Source: Eumeta japonica
Lineage: Eukaryota; Arthropoda; Insecta; Lepidoptera; Psychidae
Direction: 5' to 3'
Assembly (NCBI GenBank): GCA_005406025.1
Contig: BGZK01000096.1
Coordinates: forward strand, 186,001 to 250,000
Length of the DNA stretch: 64,000 nucleotides
The translations under genes were made by a program, and so were the position numbers. Of this stretch, positions 24,126 through 36,342 are shown one piece after another; positions within the stretch are counted from its first letter, which is position 1; every line of letters starts with the position of its first letter. The notes below the pieces were generated by a model. It saw only the letters and a list, made by a program, of their open reading frames with translations, searched no databases and was not told the origin of the DNA.

Positions 24126-25434
24126 TTCAAAAACCTGAAAGCAGCTAACGGACGATAAGTCTCTGTCTTTTTACTTTCGTAATAATTTTTCGGCATTGTA
24201 ACTAAAAATTAGATAATTTATACAGAAACGTAAATGAAGTGATGGAATCGCAATTGCAATTAGTAACGTCATCGGGCGTCGCGCGGTCCCTGGCCGGTGA
24301 CCCCCGACAGGGCGTATATCCATCCCATTCTGCCTCGGTATGTATGGAATATACCCGTCCTTGTCTTTTAAGACGAGAAGCAAGTGTGAACCATGGAAGT
24401 ATTTATAAATATAGGAATTTTTTTTAATCGAAATTGTTTGTCTTAGTTGTAATTAACACGTTTATCTTATTTTATTTTTAATGTTCGCTATAGTTATTTT
24501 ATTTAGTGTACATTATGAGACAGGGCCTGACGTTCCCTTTTGACACGTTTAATACAATGGTAAAATACCAGGTTCGTCCGAGTGGTCGCCCTATTCGAAA
24601 GACGTAGATTTTTTCATTTTGTAGATGAATATTGTTGAAGAATGTACAGTATATACTTAGTCTGTGGCACAAGTTGACATTTGTCGATGGCGGGCACGTG
24701 GTATTGTTGGCCCAGCAACGCCTAAAAATAAATTAAGTCTAAAACTATTTTTATGTAACGTGTTTTAATTTGGATTTCGACACGTGCTTTCGTCAAATTG
24801 TTTTTCATGACAATTTTCAGTAAGCGGGAAACGCCTTGAAAATTATAAAGGAAACCAGTATTTTATTTAGCTTATATCGTGGCAGCAGATCAAGTACAAT
24901 TATTCTAATTACGGCGATATGAGGAAAATACGTCGTCTGCATTTTCTAGCCCGTTTTTCATCGCTAATACTAGTAGATTGTGCATAATATTTTTTTATTA
25001 TTTTGACCGTATATCACCAATAAATTTGTTCTTCGTTGATATTGATCTACAAGATGATGGCCTTCTATACTTGAAAAAATTTAAACATTAAAAAAAGTTG
25101 TAGATGCCATACAAAATAGTTATTATTAACAAATAGTGACGAAACGCTAAACAGCTAAGTATTGTGTTTGTGATAAGAACTATTTAAGGTATTTAATAGC
25201 GTAAAATATGAGAAAGTAGGTGCAGTTAAAAAGTGGTTTGATGCTGTACGATGCACTAATTATAACCATTGTTTTAGTATATATTAAGATTAAATTAGAT
25301 CGTCTATGGAGTGACCGAGACAAGACTAAAAAATGAAATACGCATGCGAGACAGGTAACCTTAATCTACACGTGGAAGAGAGTCGTAGTGGCAAAATATC
25401 ACAAATTTGCTATCATTTTAATGTGGAATCATGG

Positions 25435-25466
25435 AACATCTTAAACGTTTACACGTTTAAGATGTT
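25435..25466. repeat. Perfect hairpin, 14-bp arms
   Basis: AACATCTTAAACGT and ACGTTTAAGATGTT are perfect reverse complements separated by four bases. Intergenic; function unknown. Confidence 0.8.
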
Positions 25467-26000
25467 ATTGTATGCAATGTCTTATTAACGCCCGTGCGTG
25501 TGCAAAGCTTCTGTGGGAGTTCCAAAATGATTAATCAGAGAAAACGTATGATTCTGTGAGTTTTTGTTATTAAATGTGTTACACACTACACGCTTAACCA
25601 TGATCGATCATATTTACTAAGCACTAAGTTACATTTTTCGGACCTGCAATTCCTGTAGCCTGTAAACGAATGGTCTCGTCTATCTGTCTCGTTCTGGCAT
25701 ACGCTCTCTCTCTTCTTTTTTATTGCCCTATGCAACGTCATCAATGTGCGGAATCTGTTGTTGTAGGTTATTATACATAAACAAAATATTGCTATAAATC
25801 ACTATTTTCACAATAATAATTACTGTGCTATATAGTACAAACATATTGTAAATACAGTAACTATTCTGAACGATATGAGCTTTTAAGTAAGTTTTGTTAT
25901 GTGATGAGATGTATTTTTTTTAGTCTACTTGTTAAATGACATAGTTCTAATAAGAAATGATCTCTCATATTAATGAGTGGGGTTATTTTCTCTTTTTCCT

Positions 26001-26160
26001 AAGTTCCGGTAAAAATTCATTAAGTGATTTTTAGAATTTTAAAATAAGTAAATAATAATGTAAACTATATTTTAATAATCAAGTTCCGGTAGAAATTCAT
26101 TAAGTGATTTTTAGAATTTTAAAATAAGTAAATAATAATGTAAACTATATTTTAATAATC
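26001..26160. repeat. Tandem duplication of an 80-base unit
   Basis: Positions 26001-26080 and 26081-26160 are identical except for one A-to-G change at the thirteenth base. Both units start AAGTTCCGGT and end TTTTAATAATC. The near identity shows a very recent duplication (or an assembly artefact). Confidence 0.95.
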
Positions 26161-26559
26161 CACACTAGATGTGCAGTAATTTCAAAAACAATATATGATT
26201 GTTTTGGGAAATTGTCTTTCTCAGTGTCGAAATGAACAGGGTGATGTTACAGTTTTGTACGCCATCTTTTATTGTTTTTTTAATCAAAATTTTAATTATT
26301 TTCAGGAAACCTTTTATTATTTTATTGAAAATATTTTGTTAAGGCGTTAGTTGCACATTTCAAAATTGCACTATTTAAACATTGTACAGATAGCATAATT
26401 TATGGAGTAATAACATAATAGTTTATATCAAAAGTTCTAACTGTTTTGTGGTCATGATTACATTAAAAAAAAATTACTTATTTTATCAATTGACTAATAA
26501 ATAAAAACCGATGCAGTTACAATATAAATCCCACGATATCGCTGATTCACTGCGAAAAA

Positions 26560-26960
26560 AGCATTAGCACGTATAATGTCGATCATCACTCGCTGCAATT
26601 GACGATCGAGGACAACAACCTGACAAAGCCTTCAGCTCACGGGAAATCCGCCACAACTCTTCAACAGCATAAATGAGGTTACCCACGCGCACATCGCCGG
26701 CAGAGCCTATGGCTTTTAGTGCCGACGTCAAGACCGTGGAAGTATAAAATAGGCGGACGGGGTGTGGCTGAGAGACGTTGGCGTTGGACTTCGGCCAAGG
26801 AAAGACTGCTCGCTACTGACGTGGGGGCTTTGAACGTACTCACACCCCAGTGGGCCTGCCGACGGTCATCACGCTGTCAAATTCGTTAGACTCGTGTTGA
26901 AGTCTTGTCAGAAGTTCTTGGTGAAGAATAAAAAATATTTGATACATTTACAGTATTTAC
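26560..26960 (+). mobile_element. LTR-like or orphan promoter block
   Basis: A GC-richer island in AT-rich surroundings has a good TATA box (TATAAAAT, 26743-26750) and, about 180 bases on, an AATAAA signal (26927-26932), with no reading frame between. A promoter and a polyadenylation signal so close together is the arrangement inside a retrotransposon LTR, so a solo LTR is the likeliest reading. Exact ends and target duplication were not found. Confidence 0.35.
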
Positions 26961-27065
26961 AAAGAGCACTGATAACCCTCAATATACTGTAACTGTATAG
27001 TATTAGGTATTACCAAAAAGTTGGATAAAATCAATTTATATAGCGATCCTCCGTCCACTTTTGTA

Positions 27066-27278
27066 TATATACCAGCTGTCCCGCCCGCTTCGCTGGGTAA
27101 TTTTTTATTATAAATAAAATGGCGAAGGATTTACGGAATTCTAAAAATGAGTAGCCTAGAACCATCTACAAATCATCCCGCATCGAATGGTCCCAGTCCC
27201 ATGTCTATACGTTTAGTAGTTTTTACGTGATTGGCGAACAAAGACAACCTATTTTCATTATATATGTATAGATATTTA
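27066..27278 (-). mobile_element. Second Helitron-like non-autonomous element
   Basis: Reverse complement of the element at 13167-13349, with an extra internal block of about 25 bases (GGACCATTCGATGCGGGATG region). It carries the same hairpin near its end (CCCGCCCGCTTCGCTGGG) followed outward by CAGCTGG. Orientation is opposite to the first copy. Confidence 0.5.
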
Positions 27279-28235
27279 CACTATGTGTATATAGCCTATT
27301 GTGTAATGCTTTGGACGTCGTTTGGCATTGCTTTGTCCGCCTATTTTGTACTATAATAGTTAATACTATCTCCGTGGAAGGGACTTTCCCATCATTAGGG
27401 TTGCCACATGGGGCGCAGTCCCTTATCGCGAAACGTTACGTAGAAATCGTAACGTAACGAAAAAGCGCTGTGCCCCCTCCATGCAAATTTCTTTCCCTCT
27501 CTTCTGTCTTTTGAAATTCATTACTTAGTTTTATTTTTAGTATAATTTGTAATTCATTATTAACATCTGCTTTGGAATAAACAAATATTTTTCTTAAAAT
27601 ATTGAATGAAACTGCAACTTTATTTTTTACTTCTCATTTTTTATATTGAGAAAAAAAAGTCCCTGACTAACTTACCCCGTCTCTCGACCGCACATTTAGT
27701 TTTTGTACAAAGTCGAGCCTACGACTTCAGGCTCATAGAGTTCATTTCAAAAATTCAACTAATCTTCCGTGAACCAATTTTGATGAAACATACTTGGCAT
27801 GTTGCCGCAAGTTACGGTCATGTTACCTGTGGGAACCGCAGGAAAATTAATAAAGTATTTTTTTGGCATTCGTTGTTAATATACAGGCTCTGCCCTTTTA
27901 TTATGTGCATAAATATGCGTCATATCAATGTTACCATTTCATGCCGCCGCCGACAAATATCTAATCAGTATTACCCGTTGTATTAATTCGCACTGTTCCA
28001 TCACATGATTGATTAAAAATAGGTATTAAGTCCCAAAATAAGTAAGATATAGAATTTATCGTGCTTTCTATTGTACTGATGCAGCATTAATTATTATTTA
28101 TGATCATATATTGAATAAAATATTAACAACGTGTTTTATTTGCTTCAGTCCGAAGCCTCCGTTCGTGTCATTCAAATGTCGTTCGTTAACTCACCGAATA
28201 TGTTTATAATGCGAACACTCTGTTAGCGTGGTGTT

Positions 28236-28358
28236 CGAACCACGCTATGAACAATTGAACACGGGTCTTGGGTAGTGAATAGTGAACAATGTGAGCGGGT
28301 CCGAACCACGCTATGAATGCGGGTCTTGGGTAGTGAATAGTGAACAATATGAGCGGGC
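28236..28358. repeat. Two-unit tandem repeat, about 66 and 57 bases
   Basis: Both units start CGAACCACGCTATGAA and contain GGGTCTTGGGTAGTGAATAG and GAGCGGG. Unit 1 has an extra ATTGAACAC insert. The minus-strand open frame across it is internally repetitive (IVHYSLP / LFTIHYP) and is not a real gene. Confidence 0.85.
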
Positions 28359-28954
28359 GGTGAATGTCGTGGGGTGTGGGCGACAACGCAGCCTCAGCCG
28401 CTGCGCTGTAAAGTACCTCTCGAGCCTCCTGTATGTATTTATTGTTGCTGAGAACTTATTTCACCCTCTTAGATGATCTTTTTTTAATTATGTAATTAAT
28501 CTCCGTTTTAGTATAATCTTACCCATTGTCAAGACGTTGTAGGATGCACTTTTTGGCCCCTTTAAGTTACAAAATCAATAATTTCAATATCTTGTAACTC
28601 GACCGGAGATTACCCAAATCAACGAAGTCCTCATGCAAATTTATTCAACCATTTTCCCGTGATGCACTTACAAATAAACAGAAAAACATGAAAATTCCAC
28701 AAATTTTTATCTATTCTAAGGGTCTCCATTTTTTTTTTCAAATCACTACAATGAACATTCTTTTGACCCTCGATAGCTTTATTACAAGTATGGTAAATGT
28801 GAGTGCTTCTTTGACACGAGAATGGTCAGTGAATACAGGTTAAATATATGCTAAAGATAATGATTAAACACATTTAAAACATTTATTCTATTTAAATATT
28901 TACCTGCCTAGAGCACGAAAATGGACCAGTTCAATCGGTGAGATACTCTTCACT

Positions 28955-29035
28955 GGGGTTGCCAGTCCATGGGCGGCGGTGACCCCCTGTTTTTGGTTAC
29001 TCCTTGCTCTTTTGCCCCTCGACATATTATAAAAG
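28955..29035 (+). mobile_element. LINE-type 3' tail fragment
   Basis: GTTGCCAGTCCATGGGCGGCGGTGACC..., then a stretch ending in an A-rich tail, has the form of the 3' end (CCATGGGCGGCGGTGATC...) that recurs in many lepidopteran non-LTR elements. Only the tail is present. The assignment rests on recalled word similarity. Confidence 0.4.
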
Positions 29036-30758
29036 AAATAAACCCAACACGTCATTTCATTTTGCTTATCGTTGCAACATTATATGTGAAATTACCAAAG
29101 ATAAGTTAATGTATTGCTTACAAAATATAGTAAGTCGATTTTTGAATACAATGGCCGATGATTTATGGCCCGAATGAGATTCAACAAATAACTGAATATA
29201 ATGGCAATCAATCATAAACATAAATATAAACTAATATTAGATATAAATGCGAAAGTATGGATGAATGTTTGTTGCTCAATCACTCTAAAACGGCCCGGAT
29301 TTTACATTTGGCACACAGATAGATTATAGCTCGTAATGGCATAGAGGCTATTCTTTAAGCCGGAAACATGCATGGTGCCTATGGAATAGCACAGTGATTG
29401 TATCTTACGAGAACCGTATATTTATAAGGCGTTTCGTTGAAGTCCGTGAAATAGATTTTTAGTACATTATCCTTAAGAAGGCTTGACAATTTACACAGTA
29501 ACTAAAAAAATTTTTTTAAAAGTAAGTTGTGGGGTATTGAATTTTACATGAAACACTTTATGGAGCGAGTCACGACTTTGAAAAGTGGTGAGGTGCGTTT
29601 TTTAGAATTAGTTCGGGCGGAGTTGTGTAATGTGTAAAGATGAATATGTATTTTGGGGCCGTTCATATATTACATCATTCAAAATTAGGGGGGGGTTGGT
29701 CTGCGGATGACGGTAAATGATGGAAGAAAGGGGCATTTCGAAATTGACGTCATTGTTGTGATACCAGTTACTCTTAAATATACAATAGTGTATTGTACTC
29801 GAGCCAAAATGAATATGGGGAGGATACGGAGATATTACCCGTGATCCAGGATTTGCAAGAATGGGTGAACACTCCGTGGGAGCTGTCCAAAGAAAACTAA
29901 ATATATGTATAGTAATAGGGAAGAATAATACTATTATATTAATGAACATTGCCAAAGTACATAATAATAAAAAAGATGATTCTATAACAAAACGTTTTAA
30001 TGTTACCCTATTTTTTCAAATCCGCAAATGTTTTAATTTTGTCAAACTGGAAATGTAAAAAACATGTAACAGTAAAAAAATGTTTTGCTATTAGTATTTG
30101 CCCCGGTTTTGTCCAAATAGGAACCGTGATCGGTAATGAGCTCGAAATAGCCATAAATTCCAGGTTATGCTGCAGCATCAGTTCAAAGCTACTCTGTTGT
30201 TATAATATCGCTGTAGCAACAGAACACTAAGTCTCAACTCGACCAGACCTGTGGAAGAGTTAAGACTGACGAAGGTTCCTTCGTAAACTAGAAAAGAGCT
30301 GTTAACTTCAAACGGCCGAATAGCATTCCTCGAATTATAGCTAAGAAAGCTCTCGATCAGGTCATCTCTCAAACACAAAACACTAAATCGATATCGGTCC
30401 AGGCATTCGGGAGCTACGATGCTACAGACGGACACACACAAACACATACAAACACACACGTCAAGCTTGTAACACCCTGCTGTTTGCGTCGAGGGTCGAA
30501 AACTGATGGTTGTGTATAATAAGTAATCGCTAAACTTAAACACTGTTTGACCGATCATCGACAAGCTTGGCATATTTCAATGTTGTCTCATGGTGAAGGT
30601 TTTATATACAACCTATTTTAGCTATTATCACCGACTTCGTCTGCATTTTGAACTGCGCATTGAACCGAACTACTATAACTACACGTAAAACTTTTTCTCT
30701 AATAGAAAGCCACACTGTTCCCGGATACAATTAATATTCTGTTTCGACACTAGCTATC

Positions 30759-30925
30759 GTCCCGGCTTCGTACAAATCAGAATCGTGACCGATATCGATA
30801 TAAGAATCGAAAGTGGGAGTGAAAGTGGGTTGAAGTTGGGTGTGGGACCAGGATTAGAAAAAAGAGCGACAGAAACCGTACCACCGGGATGGAAAATGAA
30901 AGCTGGAACGAGATTGGAGAATCTA
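30759..30925 (+). repeat. Copy of the dispersed GGCTTCGTCCAAATC family with minisatellite
   Basis: Begins TCCCGGCTTCGTACAAATCA, then GAATCGTGACCGATATCG, then a degenerate GGGAGTGAAAGTGGGTTG purine repeat. A shorter copy at 30100-30160 starts CCCCGGTTTTGTCCAAATAG. Confidence 0.6.
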
Positions 30926-31819
30926 AGCCATTATATAAAAATCCCAGTCATAGCTAAAAAGTTAAATTTATGCAAAACAAAAGTAAAAACTCGCCTTACG
31001 TTATTTAATAATAACTCCTTTTATGATTTGTGAATGAAACTTGATTCTTTTTAAATCAATATTATTGAAATATGAATGCCGGTGGGATTTTTCAGGCGAG
31101 TGTCCTGTGGCTTTAAACAAGGTCGAACGCGAATAATGCCACAGACATCTAGAATTAGCTCCTGTTGTTTGGAATCTCTGGTATAGTGTTGCTTCTTAAA
31201 GAATATAAGATGTACAATGAACTTTTACGCGTCATCTGGCCTACGATACTTCCGGATCACGTATAAGGTAGCCTATGTACCGAGACTGTCTGTCTTTCTG
31301 TTTATCTCTAACATGAACACTCTAACAAATCGCAGAAAAGTTGCAGGTGTCTTATTTTTTTACAAAATTTTAAACGGTCACTTGTAGAAAGTGAAATATC
31401 ATGCTTTTTCTAGATATCTAGAGCCGACCTAGGAATAAATTATGCTATTGCTAGAAGTTGTGCGACCTACAAAGATGTCGATGTCAGTACACCTGGTTTT
31501 GGACACTTTTTATAATTCCTAATTCCTAACGGTATATAAAAAGGAAGATGCTCAGAGACTGTCGGTGAAGATAAACAACTGTAAATCTATTAGTAAAATA
31601 CGGAAGCATTTTATGATGTTTTAGTTTAAGGGTTGATTAGATTCTTAACTTTCTCTTCTGTATACTTTTGCCTTATTCTATGTGTCCCGATTTCGTGGTG
31701 AATGTTGGATACACTAGTAATAGGCAAACGCATGTTACTGTTACAATTTTGGAAGCAGTAAAAATATGATTTTGTCACTAGATTTTATGAGCTCATCACT
31801 AGATTATAATGCTGTAATA

Positions 31820-32560
31820 ATTATTTTTCACGTTATTAAGACTTATTATGCGATTGAGTGAGAATGGTTGCTAACCAACTTTAAATTGTTGTAGTTCCTA
31901 CACATTTATTCCAAATGAAAAATAATAAAAAAAATATTACAATGTGTGTACTTATGTCCGCGCTTGAGAACTTATAATTCTTTGGAGTAATTAACAAATT
32001 GCATGTAAATATGAGGAAATCATCTAATGCGAGGGGGTAATGTAATGGACACAGGAAATCAATTTATAAATAAATAGAGAGTAAAGTAAAAACCTATCAC
32101 TCAAAGGAATAAGTCACCTAATTAGTGATTTAAAGACAATTTTCTCAAAAGAGAGGGAATAATATCAGTCAACAGACAACTTACAAATTAATTTTAATTT
32201 CTTGTAATTCTAAACGCCACCTAGTGGCAAATCTTATTGATACATCAGTTATTAGTGGTCTGAAGTTGCTCGCTAAATCGCATCATTTTCAAAACTCTAT
32301 TAATGATACCCCAATCGACACGATTAGTCGTTTTTTTTTCACAATATGGCGTCTGGTTGTCATTATATTAAATTTCGATGCTTATTTACTATTTTTTATG
32401 ACACCCGCAGGTTTAATGCAAGTCGATTGTCGTAAGAAGCATCAAAATTCTTATACGCATTTGGTCCCTAGAGCACCACAAAGGAACAAACAAACATACA
32501 AACAATTAATAAGAGCATCACCCTCCTTTGCATTGCGTTGTCGGGTAAAAAGGGGGCAAA
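31820..32560 (+). repeat. Dispersed repeat related to 39505-39960
   Basis: Shares ordered words with 39505-39960: GAGAATGGTTG / GAGAATCGTTG, AATGATACCCCA, ACAATATGGCGTCTGGTTGTC, a stretch of AACAAAC words and CGGGTAA. The order is the same and the spacing differs by indels. It is a non-coding repeat family that also seems related to the inverted pair at 47735-47960 and 50250-50460. Confidence 0.55.
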
Positions 32561-32950
32561 TCAAAATACAAAAAATGGTTATTTTTAATATGGATATGAG
32601 AAATTTCGCATGCAAACTTTATCTGGGGATTTCTCGTCAATTATTCCTAAAACCTTCAACTGCCCGTTGTAGCGCGCCATTGCACAGGCCAATAGTTCCT
32701 CTTGGCATCGATCCCCGGTCTTAGTGTTCAACAGTACCACCGCACCACTGCGTCCATCGTCTGCGTCTGGGTCTCAGGGAATCTTCCTCAGGGAATCCCC
32801 CAGTTCGTGACCGCCGATTACCTGGTGATGACGAAGACGCCACGGCCGACGGCCAATTCAGGGAAGTACGATCGTAAACCAAAACACACGCACGACACAT
32901 GTGCGCTCTGAAAAGGGTCACCAAGGTCAGGAGTCCAGATAAGCTCAGGG

Positions 32951-32957
32951 TATAAAG
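32951..32957 (+). promoter_or_regulatory. TATA box of the small secreted-peptide gene
   Basis: GGGTATAAAGGCC lies about 60 bases before the ATG at 33012. The expected start site about 30 bases downstream falls in CTATCATCC, which would leave a leader of roughly 30 bases. The box is absent before the related start at 46391. Confidence 0.6.
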
Positions 32958-33011
32958 GCCGCCCGCCGCCGCTCTATCATCCACACCCGCCCACGCCGAG
33001 ACAACGCGACC

Positions 33012-33215
33012 ATGAACAAGCCGGCTCTCCCCGTGCTGATGGCGCTGGTCGCGTTAAGTGCCGCGAAGAACGTCTTCTTGTACGAAGTGCAGATCCCGAA
33101 ATCTAGCCACGAGAGTTGTGGTGATGCCTGTCGGGCGATATCGGTCTTGCAATGCACGAACTACGGGCTTTTCAATTCAGATGTATGCACCTGTTTATGC
33201 TTGGTTAAATCATAA
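33012..33215 (+). CDS. Small secreted six-cysteine peptide, 67 aa
   Basis: A single short frame starts MNKPALPVLMALVALSAA, a good signal peptide with likely cleavage after residue 18. The mature part of about 49 aa has cysteines at 36, 40, 48, 59, 61 and 63 (C-x3-C-x7-C-x10-C-x-C-x-C). C-x3-C with C-x-C recalls the cystine-stabilised alpha/beta layout, but the order is not the standard insect-defensin one and I do not assign a family. Support for a real gene: TATA box at 32951, a GC-rich start unlike the flanks, AATAAA at 33404-33409, and a recognisable decayed relative at 46391 in the second duplication unit. Secretion is the only function that can be inferred; an antimicrobial or structural role is a guess. 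Confidence 0.55.
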   Translation: MNKPALPVLMALVALSAAKNVFLYEVQIPKSSHESCGDACRAISVLQCTNYGLFNSDVCTCLCLVKS

Positions 33216-33780
33216 GAAACGCTTCAGTAGGTATAGCCGAGATGTTGACGTGGAAAATGTTGTAGCAGAGGGAATTTATTTAAATAGAAGGTTCGCAAAT
33301 GTGTTGTTACTTTATTGTCGATACCATAAGTCGACCTTTGGTCTTTTCTACACATGAAGAATACCATTCATTCAAAACAGCTAAACGTAACAAGACTTGT
33401 AACAATAAATTACTGAAATTAGAAACATTAGCTCCAACAAATTAAATTAAAAGAAAACTGGTTAAGTGCGAATCGGCTTGCGCACGAAGGGTTACGTAAT
33501 ACTGTACATTGTACAATATTCAAGATAACACATTTATTTTCTAAGTAATTCATAAATAAAACAAGGACATATATTAAGGATTTAAAGAAATTAATATTCT
33601 AACTGTAACGTCACAATACATATACGATAACCTGGTATGTATAAAGAGAAATATAAAATCACTCCAAAAATGGGCGATATTTATGTATACATATATATGA
33701 CAAATGATGGATGTAAAGTTGATGATTTATTAACTACCAGCTTCTGTCTGCGCCCGCATAGACATCCATCTCTTGGGTCA

Positions 33781-34194
33781 ATGGAACTCGTCAGCAGTTA
33801 CTAGTAAGCCTTTCGAGTTTGGGCTCAATTGTTTAGTTTCGACTAGTCTTATATATTACACTTTGTAACGAGCAGCGGGTGGAAGCGAGGGTCTGATGAC
33901 GCAGTCAGAAGTTGGATAATGGAACTCATCAGTAGTTACTAGTAAGCTTCTCGAGTTTGAGCTCATTCTTTTTGTTTTGATGAATTTTATAGATCACATT
34001 TTGTAAGGAGCAACAAACGGTTGCGAAGATCTGATCGAAGAGCCATGAGTTGGATAACGGAACTCGTCAGCAGTTACTAGTACGCCTCTCGACTTTGAAC
34101 GCATTTGTTTTGTTTTGGTGAGTCTTATATATTACATTTTGTAAGGAGCAACGGATAGTAGCGAGGGTCTGATGACGAAGCCAGGGAGGTACTA
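33781..34194 (+). repeat. Three tandem units of 138 bases
   Basis: Units start at 33781, 33919 and 34057, each with GGAACTC(G/A)TCAG(C/T)AGTTACTAGTA, then a CTCGA(G/C)TTTG word, TTTTGTAA(C/G)GAGCA and GGTCTGATGACG or a variant. The period is exactly 138 in both intervals. The array is absent from the matching part of unit B. Confidence 0.9.
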
Positions 34195-35972
34195 TAAAGA
34201 GTTTTTTGTTTTGATGAAAAGGGTTCAGGGCCAGCCTGTACCGGCGGCCATTTTTCACCGACATGCTAGCCGGCGCTGATCGGTTTCAATTCCCGATGGG
34301 GAAGTGGCTGAAGGAAGCTGTGAGCACTCTGAGGTTCGATATTCTGGCATCATAAAACGTGATGATTCCGTGATAGTTTCCATAAAGGATCGAGTCAATA
34401 TTTCATTTTGCAATCGGCACATGGATATTTTTAGTATTTTTCATTCGTATTTTTTTTAAAACTCGTATAAAATACTTAGTGTGAAATTTTCTCATTTTCG
34501 ACCATTTCCTCGTAAGTCAAAGTTTTGTAATGATTGTGTCCAATAACGATGGCAGATTTGAAAATGATTTGGTATCAGTTTTCACATAAATTTATATCTT
34601 CTTAAGTATGGCAGTAAGCTGAGTGCTTTTAACAAATCAAACAGAATGACTAAGCTCTATTTCTTTTTTGTTCCTTATCAAGTAGTATCGGTAGATGGTG
34701 TTTAGCCCGAGAGGCACCTTATCGAACTCCAAGATAAAATATATGGTTATAAGTTAAACATAGAACGTTAGCAAGAATTGTGTCCCTGTTTTGTTTATCT
34801 GTTTTAAAGTACACAAAACAGATTACGATCGTGTTGACATTCTATGGAAAAATATGATACGCATACGATTTGATACAGACCGTAATCCTTAAATATGCGT
34901 ATAAAGTATGATTAAAATTAGGATATGCACAACAAAGTAAACTAAGTAGAAATGATGGAACAATAACTTAAAAAACAAAACAAAAAATAAAGAAAAATAG
35001 AAGTATGTACAAGTAATCCACACAACAAAGACATCGTGTATGGAAGCAGTAAGTCGGCAATCAAATACATGGACATCAGCACCTGCGCCAGCGCCGACAG
35101 TTAGGTCGTTGAACAGACCGGTCATTTTGTTTCTAGGATTGTAAAAGAACGCATTGTTTTTATGGGTTTGCAACGAAAAGGTTCTGAATGTACGAAGTTT
35201 ACGAAGAGTATTAAAATGCATAAATGATAGTGGCGAAGGCGAGTCAGCGAAGAGTGTAAAATTTTGTGATGTAAAATTACGTCTGTTCGCTTACATGTTT
35301 CTAGTGATCTTAAAACGCAGAGCATTTTCACAATAGTCATTTGAGGAGCGGCCAGGAGGTGTGCAAAGAGAAAACCATTCTTATCCTTTGCGATACGGAA
35401 GTTTTACAATTCAAGCGTTTTCATGCACTTACTTTCACATTAAATTAATTCATCATATTCAAACTATTGTTGCTAAAGAATTGCAATGTGTTCATGATAT
35501 TCGAATTGTATCAATGAATGAAAATATGTAAGTAGTTTAATAAGTAATTAATTTTGTTTCTCATGTACTAGGTTTTACTAATAGCTATTGAAGAGTAGTT
35601 TGTGGGGACAAATTGCAGTATTATCTCCTATGTCCTAAACGTTAAAAAGTGCTATGGCTTTCTTCATCAGCTCAGCAACACTATACAAACGCAAAAAGTT
35701 GAATAACTAAAAACAAAGCTCAAACACTGTGTTTGAGCTCATATAGGCTTTTTGTTAAATGCCTATAATATTTTAAGATATCGCTCGATTCCCCTGAAAT
35801 CCCATCAGCACATCCTGAATTGGTGACTTTGGGACCACCTAGGGAGCATACTCTTTTAAACCAAAAAAAATATTCGAATTCACTCCACAGTTGACGAAGT
35901 TATCGTTTAGCGTACATAAAAAATGCATTCATATGAACATAGAACCTCCTTCTTTCTTGAAGACAGTTAAAA

Positions 35973-36011
35973 ACACACACACACACACACACACACTCAC
36001 ACACACACACA
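35973..36011. repeat. (AC)n microsatellite
   Basis: About 39 bases of AC repeats with one interruption. It lies about 500 bases before AKR copy A exon 1; the equivalent place in unit B has a CA/TA-rich block at 52234-52400, so the repeat predates the duplication and evolved differently in each copy. Confidence 0.9.
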
Positions 36012-36342
36012 TTCATTTTTTATTTCATTAACCATCGCAATTATAGAGTAAGATTTATTTACTATTAGCTATTCTTTATCTTGTATGTATTCAATGTCAT
36101 TTTAATTTTTTATCGATAAAATTAAATGTACCTGGATACTAGATTTTAAAAAGTAATTTTAAATTAATTTTTGCACTGAATATTTTTCGGTGTAAAATAT
36201 ACTGTAATTTAAAAAGTTTTCCTTTATTTAACTATTTCCTAATTTTGCTACTTAATTTAGATATGTCGTTTTGCATGTCACAATTTAAGTTTTAAACATT
36301 TGACGACAAATTTGTATTTAAGTCTTTAATATCTACAGCAAG

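Larger units (their letters stand above)
23399..32950. other. Gene-poor, repeat-rich interval
   Basis: Between the stop of the unrecognised gene and the TATA box of the small secreted-peptide gene I find no supported coding region. The interval contains an 80-base tandem duplication, an LTR-like block, a Helitron-like element, a 66-base tandem repeat, a LINE-type 3' tail, two copies of the GGCTTCGTCCAAATC family and an older dispersed repeat at 31820-32560. A GC-rich patch at 32650-32930 has open frames on both strands but no recognisable protein. Confidence 0.5.
33216..36340. other. Intergenic spacer between the small gene and AKR copy A
   Basis: No supported gene. It contains the small gene's 3' untranslated region, a decayed AAGTGCG-type repeat fragment at about 33450-33515, a three-unit tandem repeat (33781-34194), a stretch homologous to 51180-51420 of unit B, and an AC microsatellite. 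Open frames at 34889-35340 are AT-rich and overlap on both strands; I do not consider them genes. Confidence 0.55.

Noticed and set aside
28204..28386. Minus-strand 60-codon frame
   Set aside because: It follows the 66-base tandem repeat and repeats itself; no domain, no start context.
29608..29955. Minus-strand 115-codon frame
   Set aside because: AT-rich, no domain, and includes a GGGGGG-run repeat-like stretch; no splice or promoter support.
30178..30573. Minus-strand 131-codon frame
   Set aside because: Includes a GTGT/CACA low-complexity run translated as Cys-Val-Cys; no recognised family.
32224..32724. Plus-strand 166-codon frame, one of the longest in the left half
   Set aside because: It lies across the dispersed repeat 31820-32560, whose relative at 39505-39960 is interrupted by stops.
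32702..32911. GC-rich frames on both strands before the small secreted-peptide gene
   Set aside because: Frames overlap on opposite strands, lack ATG starts or splice support, and match no family I know.
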